A stretch of DNA of 64,000 nucleotides from Streptomyces sp. NBC_00443 (GTDB lineage Bacteria > Actinomycetota > Actinomycetes > Streptomycetales > Streptomycetaceae). The position numbers and the translations under genes were made by a program. The notes beneath the pieces were generated by a model. That model searched no databases, was not told where the DNA came from, and saw only the letters and a program-made list of their open reading frames with translations. Positions 24,756 through 33,618 of the stretch are shown here, one piece after another (position 1 is the first letter of the stretch; every line of letters begins with the position of its first letter). The stretch is from the NCBI RefSeq assembly GCF_036014175.1, contig NZ_CP107917.1, positions 4,712,001 through 4,776,000 of the forward strand, read 5' to 3'.

Positions 24756-25646
24756 ATGGCACAGGCATGGAGATGCAAGGGGCTGCGTTGGTCGGCGGAC
24801 GGCCCTGAGCTGGTGTGGGACGGTGGTCGGCGCTCCGCGCTGACGTGGGGGAAGCGGGTGGCCTTCGGGGTCGCGGAAGGGGGAGTGCGGACATGCGTGG
24901 GAGCGCGGGGGCATGCCTGTCCGGTGCGGGCGGTCGTGCCGGGGCGGAGCACGGGGGCGCGGTGCGAGGAGTGCGCGCGGCTGGACCGGGCGCACTCGGT
25001 GGCCGCCGACACGATCGCGGACGACCCACGCCCGTACCACGTATATCTGGCCTGGTTCGGCCCCGGCAGGACCAAGGTCGGCATCACCGCCCTTGAGCGG
25101 GGCTCGGCCCGGCTGCTGGAACAGGGGGCGGTCTGCTTCAGCTGGCTGGGCGTGGGCCCACTGATGGCGGCACGGCGCACGGAGGAACTGCTGCGGGCGG
25201 CCCTACGGGTGCCGGACCGGATTCCGTACGCCGACAAGCGGGCGGTGCGCTCCGCGCTGCCGGGGTCGGCGGCGGAGCGGGCGGTCGAGGTCGGGGCCCT
25301 GCACGCCCGGGCCGTGGCCCTTCCCGCCTGGCCGGAGTCACTCACCCGCGAGTCCTGCCAACCGGTCGACCACGCCGGGGTGTTCGGGCTCACGGATCTG
25401 CCGCCCGCCGTCGGCCAGGTGACCGAGCTGGTCGCGGGCGGGGTGGTGAGCGGGCGGCTGGTGGCGGCTGCGGGGCCGGATCTGCATGTGGAGACCGGTG
25501 GTGAACGGGTGGTCGTGGTCGACACGCGGTTGATGAGGGGGTGGGAACTGGTGCCGACGGGCGGAGGTGAGGAGGCCGGTGAACTGACCATGCCGGTACG
25601 GGAGTTCAGGGACCGGGAAGCGAGCGTGCAGGACGGGTTGTTCTGA
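24756..25646 (+). CDS. DUF2797-domain protein
   Basis: A 296-residue protein of the DUF2797 family. It has a cysteine/histidine cluster (HACPVRAVVPGRSTGARCEECARLD) likely to bind zinc, then YHVYLAWFGPGRTKVGITALERGSARLLEQGA. That segment resembles the GIY-YIG-like core in which Tyr-Val-Tyr and KVG-x-T motifs recur. The catalytic glutamate of true GIY-YIG nucleases is not certain. It starts at ATG 24756. Its last codons and stop are tandemly duplicated downstream. Confidence 0.75.
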   Translation: MAQAWRCKGLRWSADGPELVWDGGRRSALTWGKRVAFGVAEGGVRTCVGARGHACPVRAVVPGRSTGARCEECARLDRAHSVAADTIADDPRPYHVYLAWFGPGRTKVGITALERGSARLLEQGAVCFSWLGVGPLMAARRTEELLRAALRVPDRIPYADKRAVRSALPGSAAERAVEVGALHARAVALPAWPESLTRESCQPVDHAGVFGLTDLPPAVGQVTELVAGGVVSGRLVAAAGPDLHVETGGERVVVVDTRLMRGWELVPTGGGEEAGELTMPVREFRDREASVQDGLF

Positions 25647-25677
25647 CGTGCAGGACGGGTTGTTCTGACGTGCAGGA
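25625..25677 (+). repeat. 22-bp tandem repeat spanning a stop codon
   Basis: The 22-bp unit CGTGCAGGACGGGTTGTTCT plus GA occurs at 25625-25646 and 25647-25668, and a partial copy starts at 25669. The unit contains the last codons and TGA of the DUF2797 gene. The duplication therefore leaves the reading frame and stop intact. Confidence 0.8.
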
Positions 25678-25695
25678 CCCAGAAAACCCTGGTCC

Positions 25696-25715
25696 CCCAG
25701 GAGTTCCCAGGAGCT
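25696..25715 (+). promoter_or_regulatory. 10-bp tandem repeats upstream of the response regulator
   Basis: CCCAGGAGTT and CCCAGGAGCT are adjacent (25696-25715), 10 bases apart, the usual spacing for tandem OmpR-type half-sites. More CAGG-containing AT-rich sequence (CAGGAAAATCACAGGCTTCAG, 25741-25761) follows. Binding by the downstream regulator is inferred. Confidence 0.4.
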
Positions 25716-25790
25716 GCCTGAGAGCCTCCTGTGCGTTTCTCAGGAAAATCACAGGCTTCAGAAAGCGTGTTCTTAGAGGACGCCGATTAG

Positions 25791-26540
25791 GTGTCCACCA
25801 TGACCACGACCTCGCCCCAGGGGCGCACCGAACTGCTGAGGCCGGACGGGAGCCCCGTCCGAGTGCTTGTGGTGGACGACGAGATGTCGATCACCGAACT
25901 CCTGTCCATGGCCCTGCGCTACGAGGGCTGGCAGATCCGGAGTGCGGGGGATGGCACCGGCGCCATCCAGACCGCGCGTGACTTCCGGCCCGACGCCGTC
26001 GTCCTGGACATGATGCTGCCGGACATGGACGGGCTGACCGTTCTCGGGCGGCTGCGGCGGGAGCTGCCGGACGTGCCGGTGCTGTTCCTGACGGCCAAGG
26101 ATGCCGTGGAGGACCGTATCGCCGGGCTCACCGCCGGTGGGGACGACTACGTCACCAAGCCGTTCAGCCTGGAGGAGGTCGTGGCCCGGCTGCGCGGGCT
26201 CATCCGGCGTTCCGGCGCCGCCGACCGCCGCTCCGACTCCGTGCTGGTCGTCGGGGACCTCACCCTCGACGAGGACAGCCACGAGGTCTCGCGGGCCGGG
26301 GAGGGCATCCACCTCACCGCCACCGAGTTCGAGCTGCTGCGCTTCCTCATGCGCAATCCGCGGCGCGTGCTCAGCAAGGCGCAGATACTCGACCGCGTGT
26401 GGTCGTACGACTTCGGCGGACAGGCCAATGTCGTCGAGCTGTACATCTCCTACCTGCGCCGGAAGATCGACGCCGGTCGCGAGCCGATGATCCACACCCG
26501 GCGTGGGGCCGGCTATCTGATCAAGCCCGCGGTGTCATGA
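25791..26540 (+). CDS. OmpR/PhoB-type response regulator
   Basis: A 249-residue regulator. The receiver domain (about 22-140) has the acidic pair in VVDDE, phosphoacceptor Asp in VVLDMMLPDMDG, Thr in LFLTAKD and Lys in YVTKPF. The winged-helix effector (about 150-245) has LTATEFELLRFLMRNPRRVLSKAQILDRVWSYDF, VVELYISYLRRKID and HTRRGAGYLI. GTG 25791 is favoured because AGAGGA lies 10 bases upstream. It overlaps the kinase gene as ATGA, so the two form a two-component pair, cotranscribed with glycosyltransferases. Confidence 0.92.
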   Translation: MSTMTTTSPQGRTELLRPDGSPVRVLVVDDEMSITELLSMALRYEGWQIRSAGDGTGAIQTARDFRPDAVVLDMMLPDMDGLTVLGRLRRELPDVPVLFLTAKDAVEDRIAGLTAGGDDYVTKPFSLEEVVARLRGLIRRSGAADRRSDSVLVVGDLTLDEDSHEVSRAGEGIHLTATEFELLRFLMRNPRRVLSKAQILDRVWSYDFGGQANVVELYISYLRRKIDAGREPMIHTRRGAGYLIKPAVS

Positions 26541-28144
26541 GCGGGCGACGACGACCGCGTACGCAGAAGAGACGGGCGGGTCAGCCGCGCACCCTGCGGA
26601 CGCGGCTCGTCGTCGCGTCCCTGCTGCTGATCGCCGTGGTCGCCGCGGTGATAGGCACGGTGACCACACTCGCCTTGCGTTCCCATCTGTACGACCAGCT
26701 GGACGACCGGCTGCGCGAGGTCAGCGGACGGGCCGCAGGCTTCGCGCCTCCCGGCCGCGATCCCGGCAAAAAGGACTCGGTCGACAAGCCCGCCCAGACC
26801 TTCACCCTCGATCAGTTCGTCACTCGCGGCCCTGATTCGAAAGAGATGGTCGCCGCCAAGGTGCAGAACGGCCTCATCACCGAGGCCAAGGTCAGCAAGG
26901 AGTCGGCCGACAGCACTGAATTCAGCGGCATGAAGGCCACCGACCTCGACGAAGCCCAGATCACCGCGCTCAACTCCGTTTCTCAGGACGGTAACGAGCA
27001 CACGGTCGAGATCCCGGACCTCGGTGACTACCGCGTCACCTACCGAACCGGCGACAACGGCAACTACTACGTCGCGATCCCGACCACGGACGCCGACCAG
27101 ACGCTCAGCACCCTCATCCTCATCGAAGCCAGCGTCACCGCCGCCGCCCTGGTCGCGGCCGGTATCGCGGGCACGGTGATCGTCGGTGTGGCCACCCGCC
27201 CCCTCCGCCGTGTCGCCGCCACCGCCACCCGCGTCTCCGAACTCCCCCTCCACACCGGCGAGGTCAACCTCAGCGAACGCGTCCCCGCGACCGAGACCGA
27301 CCCGCACACCGAGGTCGGCCAGGTCGGCGCCGCGCTCAACCGCATGCTGGACCACGTGCACGGCGCCCTGCACTCCCGCCAGCAGAGCGAGATGCGGGTG
27401 CGGCAGTTCGTGGCCGACGCCAGCCATGAGCTGAGGACGCCGCTCGCCTCCATCCGCGGGTACGCCGAGCTGACCAGACGCGGCAGGGAAGAGGTCGGGC
27501 CGGACACCAAGCACGCGCTCGGCCGTATCGAGTCCGAGGCCGGGCGCATGACCTTCCTCGTCGAGGATCTCCTCCTGCTGGCCCGGCTGGACGCCGGGCG
27601 GCCCCTGCAGTTCGAGCAGACCGACCTCATCCCGCTCGTCGTGGACACCATCAGCGACGCCCGCGCGGCCGGCATGGACCACAACTGGCGCCTCGACCTG
27701 CCCGACGAACCGGCCCTCGTGTCGGCTGACGCGGCCCGGCTGCAACAGGTCCTCGTCAACCTGCTCGGCAACGCCCGCAACCACACCCCACCGGGTACGA
27801 CCGTCACCGCCCGGGTGCAGCGACGCGGCCCGTGGCTGTGCGTGGACGTCGAGGACAACGGCCAGGGCATCCCGTCCGATCTGCTCCCGCACGTCTTCGA
27901 GAGGTTCGCGCGCGGCGACTCCGCGCGCTCCCGGGCCACCGGCTCGACCGGCCTGGGCCTTGCGATCGTGCAGGCCGTGGCGACCGCGCACGGCGGTGCC
28001 GTGACCGTCGACAGCGTGCCCGGGCGGACCGTCTTCACGGTGCATCTGCCCGCGCTCCGCACGCCGCCGAGCCCCGAAATGAGCTGGCAACAGCACTCAC
28101 AGGCGCAGCACAGTGCCACCACATGGGCGGAACAGGGCGCCTGA
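26537..28144 (+). CDS. Membrane sensor histidine kinase
   Basis: A 535-residue kinase. First membrane helix about 25-46 (LVVASLLLIAVVAAVIGTV), an extracellular sensor of about 140 residues rich in Lys, Asp and Thr, and second helix about 190-215. A HAMP linker precedes the HisKA domain with intact DASHELRTPLASIRGYAE. The HATPase has LVNLLGNARNHTPPG, DNGQGIP, VFERFARGD and STGLGLAIV. All catalytic boxes are intact. The sensor domain has no recognised ligand class. The next gene begins 14 bases later, so cell-envelope glycosylation is a plausible target. Confidence 0.92.
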   Translation: MSGRRRPRTQKRRAGQPRTLRTRLVVASLLLIAVVAAVIGTVTTLALRSHLYDQLDDRLREVSGRAAGFAPPGRDPGKKDSVDKPAQTFTLDQFVTRGPDSKEMVAAKVQNGLITEAKVSKESADSTEFSGMKATDLDEAQITALNSVSQDGNEHTVEIPDLGDYRVTYRTGDNGNYYVAIPTTDADQTLSTLILIEASVTAAALVAAGIAGTVIVGVATRPLRRVAATATRVSELPLHTGEVNLSERVPATETDPHTEVGQVGAALNRMLDHVHGALHSRQQSEMRVRQFVADASHELRTPLASIRGYAELTRRGREEVGPDTKHALGRIESEAGRMTFLVEDLLLLARLDAGRPLQFEQTDLIPLVVDTISDARAAGMDHNWRLDLPDEPALVSADAARLQQVLVNLLGNARNHTPPGTTVTARVQRRGPWLCVDVEDNGQGIPSDLLPHVFERFARGDSARSRATGSTGLGLAIVQAVATAHGGAVTVDSVPGRTVFTVHLPALRTPPSPEMSWQQHSQAQHSATTWAEQGA

Positions 28145-28158
28145 CAAAAGTCGGTGTC

Positions 28159-29664
28159 ATGCGAACCGACTCTTCTCCCGGCACCCTGCCGGCGCGGGAG
28201 CACCTCCCGGCCGGCGACGCCGGTACGCCTGTCCTGGACGTAGTGATCCCCGTCTACAACGAGGAGAAGGACCTCCAGCCGTGTGTGCTGAGACTGCATG
28301 ACCACCTCAAGCGCACGTTCCCGTACGCGTTCCGCATCACGATCGCGGACAACGCGTCGACGGACACCACCCCCCAGGTGTCCCGGCGGCTGGAGGCGGA
28401 GGTCCCGGAGGTCAAGGCCTTCCGGCTGGAGCAGAAGGGCCGCGGCCGGGCTCTGCGGACCGTCTGGTCCGCCTCGGACGCCCCGATCCTCGCCTACATG
28501 GACGTGGACCTGTCCACCGACCTCAACGCCCTGCTGCCGCTGGTGGCGCCGCTGATCTCCGGCCACTCGGATCTGGCGATCGGCTCCCGGCTCAGCCGGA
28601 GCTCGCGGGTGGTGCGCGGCGCCAAGCGGGAGTTCATCAGCCGCACGTACAACCTCATCCTGCGCGGCTCGCTCCAGGCCCGCTTCTCGGACGCGCAGTG
28701 CGGCTTCAAGGCGATACGCCGCGATGTCGCCCAGGTGCTGCTGCCGCTGATCGAGGACACCGGCTGGTTCTTCGACACCGAGATGCTGGTGGTCGCCGAG
28801 CGCGCGGGCCTGCGCATCCACGAGGTGCCGGTCGACTGGGTCGACGACCCCAACTCCACGGTGCACATCGTGAAGACGGCGACCGACGACCTCAAGGGCG
28901 TGTGGCGGGTGGGCCGGGCCCTGGCGACCGGCTCGCTGTCGCTGGACCGGCTCACCCGCCCCTTCGGCGACGACCCGCGCGACCGCGAGATCAAGGACGT
29001 ACCCAAGGGCCTGGCCCGTCAGCTCGTCGGCTTCTGTGTCGTCGGCGGCCTGTCCACCCTCTTCTACCTCCTCCTCTACAGCGGCTTCCGCGTCTTCGCC
29101 GGCTCGCAAGTGGCCAACGCGCTCGCCCTGCTGGTCTCCGCGATCGCCAACACGGCGGCCAACCGGCGCCTCACCTTCGGAGTGCGCGGCCGGGGCGGTG
29201 CCGTCCGGCACCAGGCGCAGGGCCTGGTCGTCTTCGGTATCGGCCTCGCCCTGACCAGCGGTTCGCTGGCTGCCCTGAACGCGGCGAGCAGCGACCCGGG
29301 CCACTCCACCGAACTCGCCGTCCTGATCGCCGCCAACCTCGCGGCGACGGTGCTGCGTTTCCTGCTCTTCAGGGCGTGGGTGTTCCCGGACCGACGGGAC
29401 GCCGACGCGACGACGGCCGCCTCGCACACCCCGGTCCCGAGCCCGTCCTCCCCGACCTACTCCACGGTGGGCGCCGGCTCCATGGCGCAGCCCGGCCACC
29501 ACGGCCCGCTCCCGCAGCGCCCGGTGACCCGGGGCGCTCCCCATCACCCGTTCGACACCACTCAGTTCCGCGCCGGTGAAGCCGCGGACGGCAGCTGGCG
29601 GGACGTCACCATGCAGTTGCAGCCGGTGCGCCCGCACGACACCGACTCCAGGGACTCGCGATGA
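28159..29664 (+). CDS. GT2 glycosyltransferase fused to GtrA membrane domain
   Basis: A 501-residue protein. Residues about 24-260 are a dolichyl/polyprenyl-phosphate mannosyltransferase-like GT2 domain: DVVIPVYNEEKDL, IADNASTDTTPQV and the metal motif MDVDLSTDL, with SRTYNLILRG and QCGFKAIRRDV. Residues about 285-410 form a four-helix GtrA domain (LVGFCVVGGLSTLFYLLLYSGF, ALALLVSAIANTAANRRLTF). The C terminus is a polar Pro/His tail. Such proteins load a sugar on a lipid carrier and help flip it. The next gene, a GT39 transferase, would use it. Confidence 0.88.
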   Translation: MRTDSSPGTLPAREHLPAGDAGTPVLDVVIPVYNEEKDLQPCVLRLHDHLKRTFPYAFRITIADNASTDTTPQVSRRLEAEVPEVKAFRLEQKGRGRALRTVWSASDAPILAYMDVDLSTDLNALLPLVAPLISGHSDLAIGSRLSRSSRVVRGAKREFISRTYNLILRGSLQARFSDAQCGFKAIRRDVAQVLLPLIEDTGWFFDTEMLVVAERAGLRIHEVPVDWVDDPNSTVHIVKTATDDLKGVWRVGRALATGSLSLDRLTRPFGDDPRDREIKDVPKGLARQLVGFCVVGGLSTLFYLLLYSGFRVFAGSQVANALALLVSAIANTAANRRLTFGVRGRGGAVRHQAQGLVVFGIGLALTSGSLAALNAASSDPGHSTELAVLIAANLAATVLRFLLFRAWVFPDRRDADATTAASHTPVPSPSSPTYSTVGAGSMAQPGHHGPLPQRPVTRGAPHHPFDTTQFRAGEAADGSWRDVTMQLQPVRPHDTDSRDSR

Positions 29665-31867
29665 CCGTTCACTACGACCAGCAGACCCACGACCACGGCA
29701 GAGACGCGAGCCCCGCCACCTGGGGCCCTCCCCGCCACCCCCGTCCGCGGCCCCGGCGCCCGAGGCCGGTGCACCCGAGCACCCCTTCGTACGACGGCTG
29801 TGGCGCGGCCGTCCCGAGGACCCGCGCTGGGCCCGCCCGGCGTTCCTCGGCCTCCTCCTCGCCACCCTCGTCCTCTACCTCTACAACCTGAGCGCCTCCG
29901 GCTACGCCAACTCCTTCTACTCGGCGGCCGTCCAGGCCGGCAGCCAGTCCTGGAAGGCGTTCTTCTTCGGTTCGCTGGACGCGGCCAACGCCATCACCGT
30001 CGACAAGCCCCCGGCGTCCCTGTGGCCGATGGCCCTGTCGGTGCGGCTCTTCGGGCTGAGCTCGTGGGCGATCCTGCTCCCCGAGGTCCTGATGGGCGTC
30101 GGCACGGTGGCCGTGGTGTACGCGGCCGTACGCCGCCGGTTCAGCCCGGCGGCGGGCCTGATCTCGGGCGCGGTGCTCGCCTTCACCCCCGTCGCGGCGC
30201 TGATGTTCCGGTTCAACAACCCGGACGCGATGCTGGCCCTGCTGATGGCCGTGGCCTGCTATTTCGTCATCCGGGGTCTGGAGGACGGCCGTACGAAGTG
30301 GCTGGTGTGGGCCGGTGCCGCCATCGGCCTCGCGTTCCTCGCCAAGACCCTGCAGGCCTTCCTGATCCTGCCGCCGCTCGCGATCGTGTACGGGGTCTGC
30401 GCGCCCGTGTCGGTGAAGAAGCGGATCGGTCAGCTCGCCGCGGGCCTGGTCGCGATCGTCGTCTCCGGCGGCTGGTGGGTCGCGATCGTCGAGCTGTGGC
30501 CCGCCTCCTCCCGCCCGTACATCGGCGGTTCGCAGAACAACTCCTTCCTTGAACTGACCTTCGGCTACAACGGCCTCGGCCGGCTCAACGGCGAGGAGAC
30601 CGGCAGCGTCGGCGGGGGCGGTGGCGGCGGCAACGGCGGCGGCAGCTGGGGCGAGACCGGCTGGGACCGGCTGTTCGGCTCCAGCATCGGCGGCCAGATC
30701 TCCTGGCTGATCCCGGCCGCCCTGATCCTGCTGGTCGCGGCCTTGGTGGCCACCCGCAAGGCCCGCCGTACGTCCGTGACGCGGGGTTCGTTCCTCGTCT
30801 GGGGCGGCGCGCTGATCACGACCATGCTGGTCTTCAGCTACATGCAGGGCATCTTCCACGAGTACTACACGGTGGCCCTCGCCCCCTACATCGCCCCGCT
30901 GATCGGCATGGGCGCGGCGCTGCTCTGGGACAAGCGCGACAAGGTGTGGGCGGCGCTGAGCCTGGCGGCCGCGATGACGGCGACGGCGGTCTGGGGTTAC
31001 GTCCTGCTCAACCGCTCCTCCGACTACCTGCCGTGGCTGAAGTGGCTGGTCCTGGTCGGCGGACTGGCCGCCGCGCTGGGCCTGGTCTTCGCCGGCAGGC
31101 TGGGCCGTCAACTGACCATGGGCGTCGTCGGCCTGGGCCTCGTCGCGGCGCTGGCCGGCCCGACCGCGTACACCCTCACCACGGTGAACGAGGGTCACAC
31201 CGGCTCGATCGTCACCGCGGGACCCGCTGTCGCGGGTGGCCGTGGTGGTGGCCCCGGCGGTGGCGGCGGCATGGGCGGCGGCATGCCCGGCCAGAACCAG
31301 CAGGGTCAGCAGAACCAGCAGGGCCAGGGCCAGAACCAGCAGAACGGCAACGGCTTCCCCGGCGGCGGTATGCCGGGCCAGGGGCAGCAGAACGGCAACG
31401 GCAGCACCCAGAACCAGCAGGGCCAGAACCAGCAGCAGGGTGGCCCCGGCGGCCGGACCGGTGACGGCGGCGGCATGGGCGGTGGCGGCGCGGGCGGCCT
31501 GCTCAACGGCGCCAGCGTCAGCGACGAGGCCAAGGAACTGCTGGAGAAGAACGCGAGTGAGTACACCTGGGTGGCCGCGGCCATCGGCGCCCAGAACGCC
31601 GCGAGCTACCAGCTCTCCACCGGCGACCCGGTGATGGCGATCGGCGGCTTCAACGGCACCGACCCGTCCCCGACGCTGGCGGAGTTCAAGAAGTACGTGA
31701 CGGAAGGCAAGATCCACTACTTCATCTCCAGCGGCTCCGGCGGCGGCATGGGCGGCAGCAGCAGCGGCACGTCCTCGCAGATCACCGAGTGGGTCGAGGC
31801 CAACTTCAAGCAGGTCACGGTCGGTTCGTCGACGTTCTACGACCTGACGCAGCAGACCAGCAGCTGA
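29661..31867 (+). CDS. GT39/ArnT-like membrane glycosyltransferase, apparent frameshift near N terminus
   Basis: An integral membrane transferase using a lipid-linked sugar. The ArnT/PMT signature loop ITVDKPPASLWPMALSVRLFG, about 11-13 hydrophobic helices, and the FRFNNPDAMLALLMAVA segment are clear. A large C-terminal extracellular part is Gly/Gln/Asn-rich (31230-31500) and then folds into a small domain (SDEAKELLEKNASEYTWVAAAIGAQNAASYQL). ATG 29661 overlaps the previous stop as ATGA, yet that frame (MTVHYDQQTHDHGRDASPATWGP) fails, and the transferase frame is open only from the -1 frame near 29735-29750. An alternative is GTG 29576 in the transferase frame. Confidence 0.8.
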
Positions 31868-31882
31868 CGGTTCTCGAAGAGG

Positions 31883-31916
31883 AAGGGCGTACGGCCTACG
31901 CGGCCGTACGCCTTTC
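31883..31916 (+). terminator. Terminator of the two-component/glycosyltransferase operon
   Basis: AAGGGCGTACGGCC (31883-31896) pairs with GGCCGTACGCCTTT (31902-31915) with one G-T pair and a 5-base loop. It lies 16 bases after the stop codon. Confidence 0.7.
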
Positions 31917-31955
31917 CGGCTTTCGGCGGGGTCCGGTACGGCGGGAACTCGCGTT

Positions 31956-31987
31956 GTACGGTGTATGGGATCTGTTCTACGCTGTAC
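31956..31987 (+). promoter_or_regulatory. Inverted-repeat operator at the exporter start
   Basis: GTACGGTGTA (31956-31965) and TACGCTGTAC (31978-31987) are inverted copies matching at 8 of 10 positions, separated by 12 bases. The right arm ends 3 bases before ATG 31991. The TetR gene downstream of the exporter is the obvious candidate to bind. Confidence 0.5.
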
Positions 31988-31990
31988 AGC

Positions 31991-33496
31991 ATGACGACGT
32001 CCCCCCGGGAACAGGCCCCGGCCCAGCCACAGCCCGCCGCGCCGGGCGGCCACCCGCAACGCTGGCTGATCCTCGGTGTCCTGTGCGTCGCGGTGCTCAC
32101 CGTGGTGCTCGACAACACCGTCCTGAACGTGGCCATCCCCTCGCTCACCCGCGAACTGGACGCCGCCACCTCCGACATCCAGTGGATGATCAACGCCTAC
32201 TCGCTCGTGCAGTCGGGCCTGCTGCTCACGGCCGGCAGCGCCGCCGACCGCTACGGCCGCAAGAAGATGCTGGCCGCGGGCCTGGCCCTGTTCGGTGTGG
32301 GCTCGCTCGTGGCCGGCCTCGCCGACTCCACGGGCCAGTTGATCGCGGCGCGGGCCGGCATGGGCGTCGGCGGCGCGCTGCTGATGACCACGGTCCTGGC
32401 CGTGGCCATACAGATCTTCACGCCGGAGGAACAGCCGAAGGCGATCGGCATCTGGGCCGCGGTGAACTCGCTGGGCTTCGCGGCCGGACCGCTGCTCGGC
32501 GGCTTCATCCTGGACCACTTCTGGTGGGGCGCGATCTTCCTGATCAACATTCCGGTCGCGGTGCTCGCCCTGGTGGCGGTCGTGGTGCTCGTCCCGGAGT
32601 CGAAGAACCCGCAGGGAGACCGTCCCGACCTGGTGGGCGCCGTGCTCTCCACGATCGGCATGGCCTCCCTGGTGTACGCGATCATCTCCGGGCCCGAACA
32701 CGGCTGGGCGTCGGGCCGCGTCCTGGTGACGGCGGCCGTGTCCGTCGTCGTGCTGGCCGCCTTCGCGTACTGGGAGAGCCGGATCCCGTACCCCATGATC
32801 GACATGCACTTCTTCCGGAACAGGCAGTTCACGGGGGCGGTCTCGGGCGGTGTGCTGATCACCTTCGGCATGGGCGGGTCGCTCTTCCTGCTCACCCAGC
32901 ACATGCAGTTCGTGCTCGGCTACGAGCCCCTGGAGGCCGGGCTGCGGACGGCCCCGCTCGCCCTGATGATCGTGGCACTGAACTTCACCGGAGTGGCCTC
33001 GAAGTGGGCGGCCCGACTGGGGAACCCGCTGGCCATCGGGCTCGGCATGGCGGTCATGGCGGCGGGCCTCGCCTCCATCGCCACGATGGCCTCCGGCGGT
33101 TACGCCGGCACGCTGCTTGGTCTGGTGCTCATCGGCACCGGTGCCGCCGTCGCCAGTCCGGCGATGTCACACGCCATCATGAGCGCGATTCCGCCGGAGA
33201 AGGCGGGGGTCGGCGGGGGGATCAACGGGACGGTGGCGGAGTTCGGCACCGGGTTGGGCGTCGCCGTGCTGGGTGCGCTGCTCAACGCGCGGTTCGCGGC
33301 GCTGATCCCGCTGGCGGCGACGTCCCTGCCGGCGGCGCTGTCCTTGGCGGACGGCGAGGCAGAGAAGGGGCGGATTGTGGACGCGTTCTCGTCCGGGCTG
33401 GAGAGCAGTCTGTTGGTGGGGTCGTTGGCCGTGTTGCTCGGGGGGTTGGTCGCGTGGGCGTTGCTTCGGCGGGCTGAGCGGGCAGAGTTCGCCTGA
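31991..33496 (+). CDS. MFS drug exporter (DHA2, EmrB/QacA-type, 14 helices)
   Basis: A 501-residue transporter starting MTTSPREQAPAQPQ. DHA2 motifs: LDNTVLNVAIPSLTRELDA in helix 1, GSAADRYGRKKML (motif A) between helices 2 and 3, and LGGFILDHFWWGAIFLINIPV (motif C region). About 14 membrane helices are visible, as expected for the QacA class that exports drugs by proton antiport. It is followed on the same strand by a TetR regulator, with a likely operator overlapping its promoter. The natural substrate is unknown. Confidence 0.9.
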   Translation: MTTSPREQAPAQPQPAAPGGHPQRWLILGVLCVAVLTVVLDNTVLNVAIPSLTRELDAATSDIQWMINAYSLVQSGLLLTAGSAADRYGRKKMLAAGLALFGVGSLVAGLADSTGQLIAARAGMGVGGALLMTTVLAVAIQIFTPEEQPKAIGIWAAVNSLGFAAGPLLGGFILDHFWWGAIFLINIPVAVLALVAVVVLVPESKNPQGDRPDLVGAVLSTIGMASLVYAIISGPEHGWASGRVLVTAAVSVVVLAAFAYWESRIPYPMIDMHFFRNRQFTGAVSGGVLITFGMGGSLFLLTQHMQFVLGYEPLEAGLRTAPLALMIVALNFTGVASKWAARLGNPLAIGLGMAVMAAGLASIATMASGGYAGTLLGLVLIGTGAAVASPAMSHAIMSAIPPEKAGVGGGINGTVAEFGTGLGVAVLGALLNARFAALIPLAATSLPAALSLADGEAEKGRIVDAFSSGLESSLLVGSLAVLLGGLVAWALLRRAERAEFA

Positions 33497-33527
33497 GAGG
33501 TCGGGACACATACGGTTGGTGGGCGAC

Positions 33528-33553
33528 TGCGGGGCCGTTGTGGCTGGTCGCGC
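33528..33553 (+). repeat. Copy 1 of a 26-bp Streptomyces intergenic repeat
   Basis: This stretch (starting TGCGGGGCCGTTGTGGCTGG) recurs in inverted orientation at 34454-34479 with one mismatch. It is followed by CAGTTCCCCGCGCACC. The sequence type is common between Streptomyces genes and may mark transcript ends. The two copies bracket the TetR gene. Confidence 0.6.
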
Positions 33554-33618
33554 AGTTCCCCGCGCACCGGTAGGGACGCTCCCGGGACCGGCGATCCGAA
33601 TGTCTAGGAAGGTGCGCC

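Noticed and set aside
29672..32902. A 1076-codon frame opposite the GT39 gene and MFS exporter
   Set aside because: Low-complexity Gly/Arg/Glu/His-rich translation and no domain; it is antisense to two clear membrane proteins.
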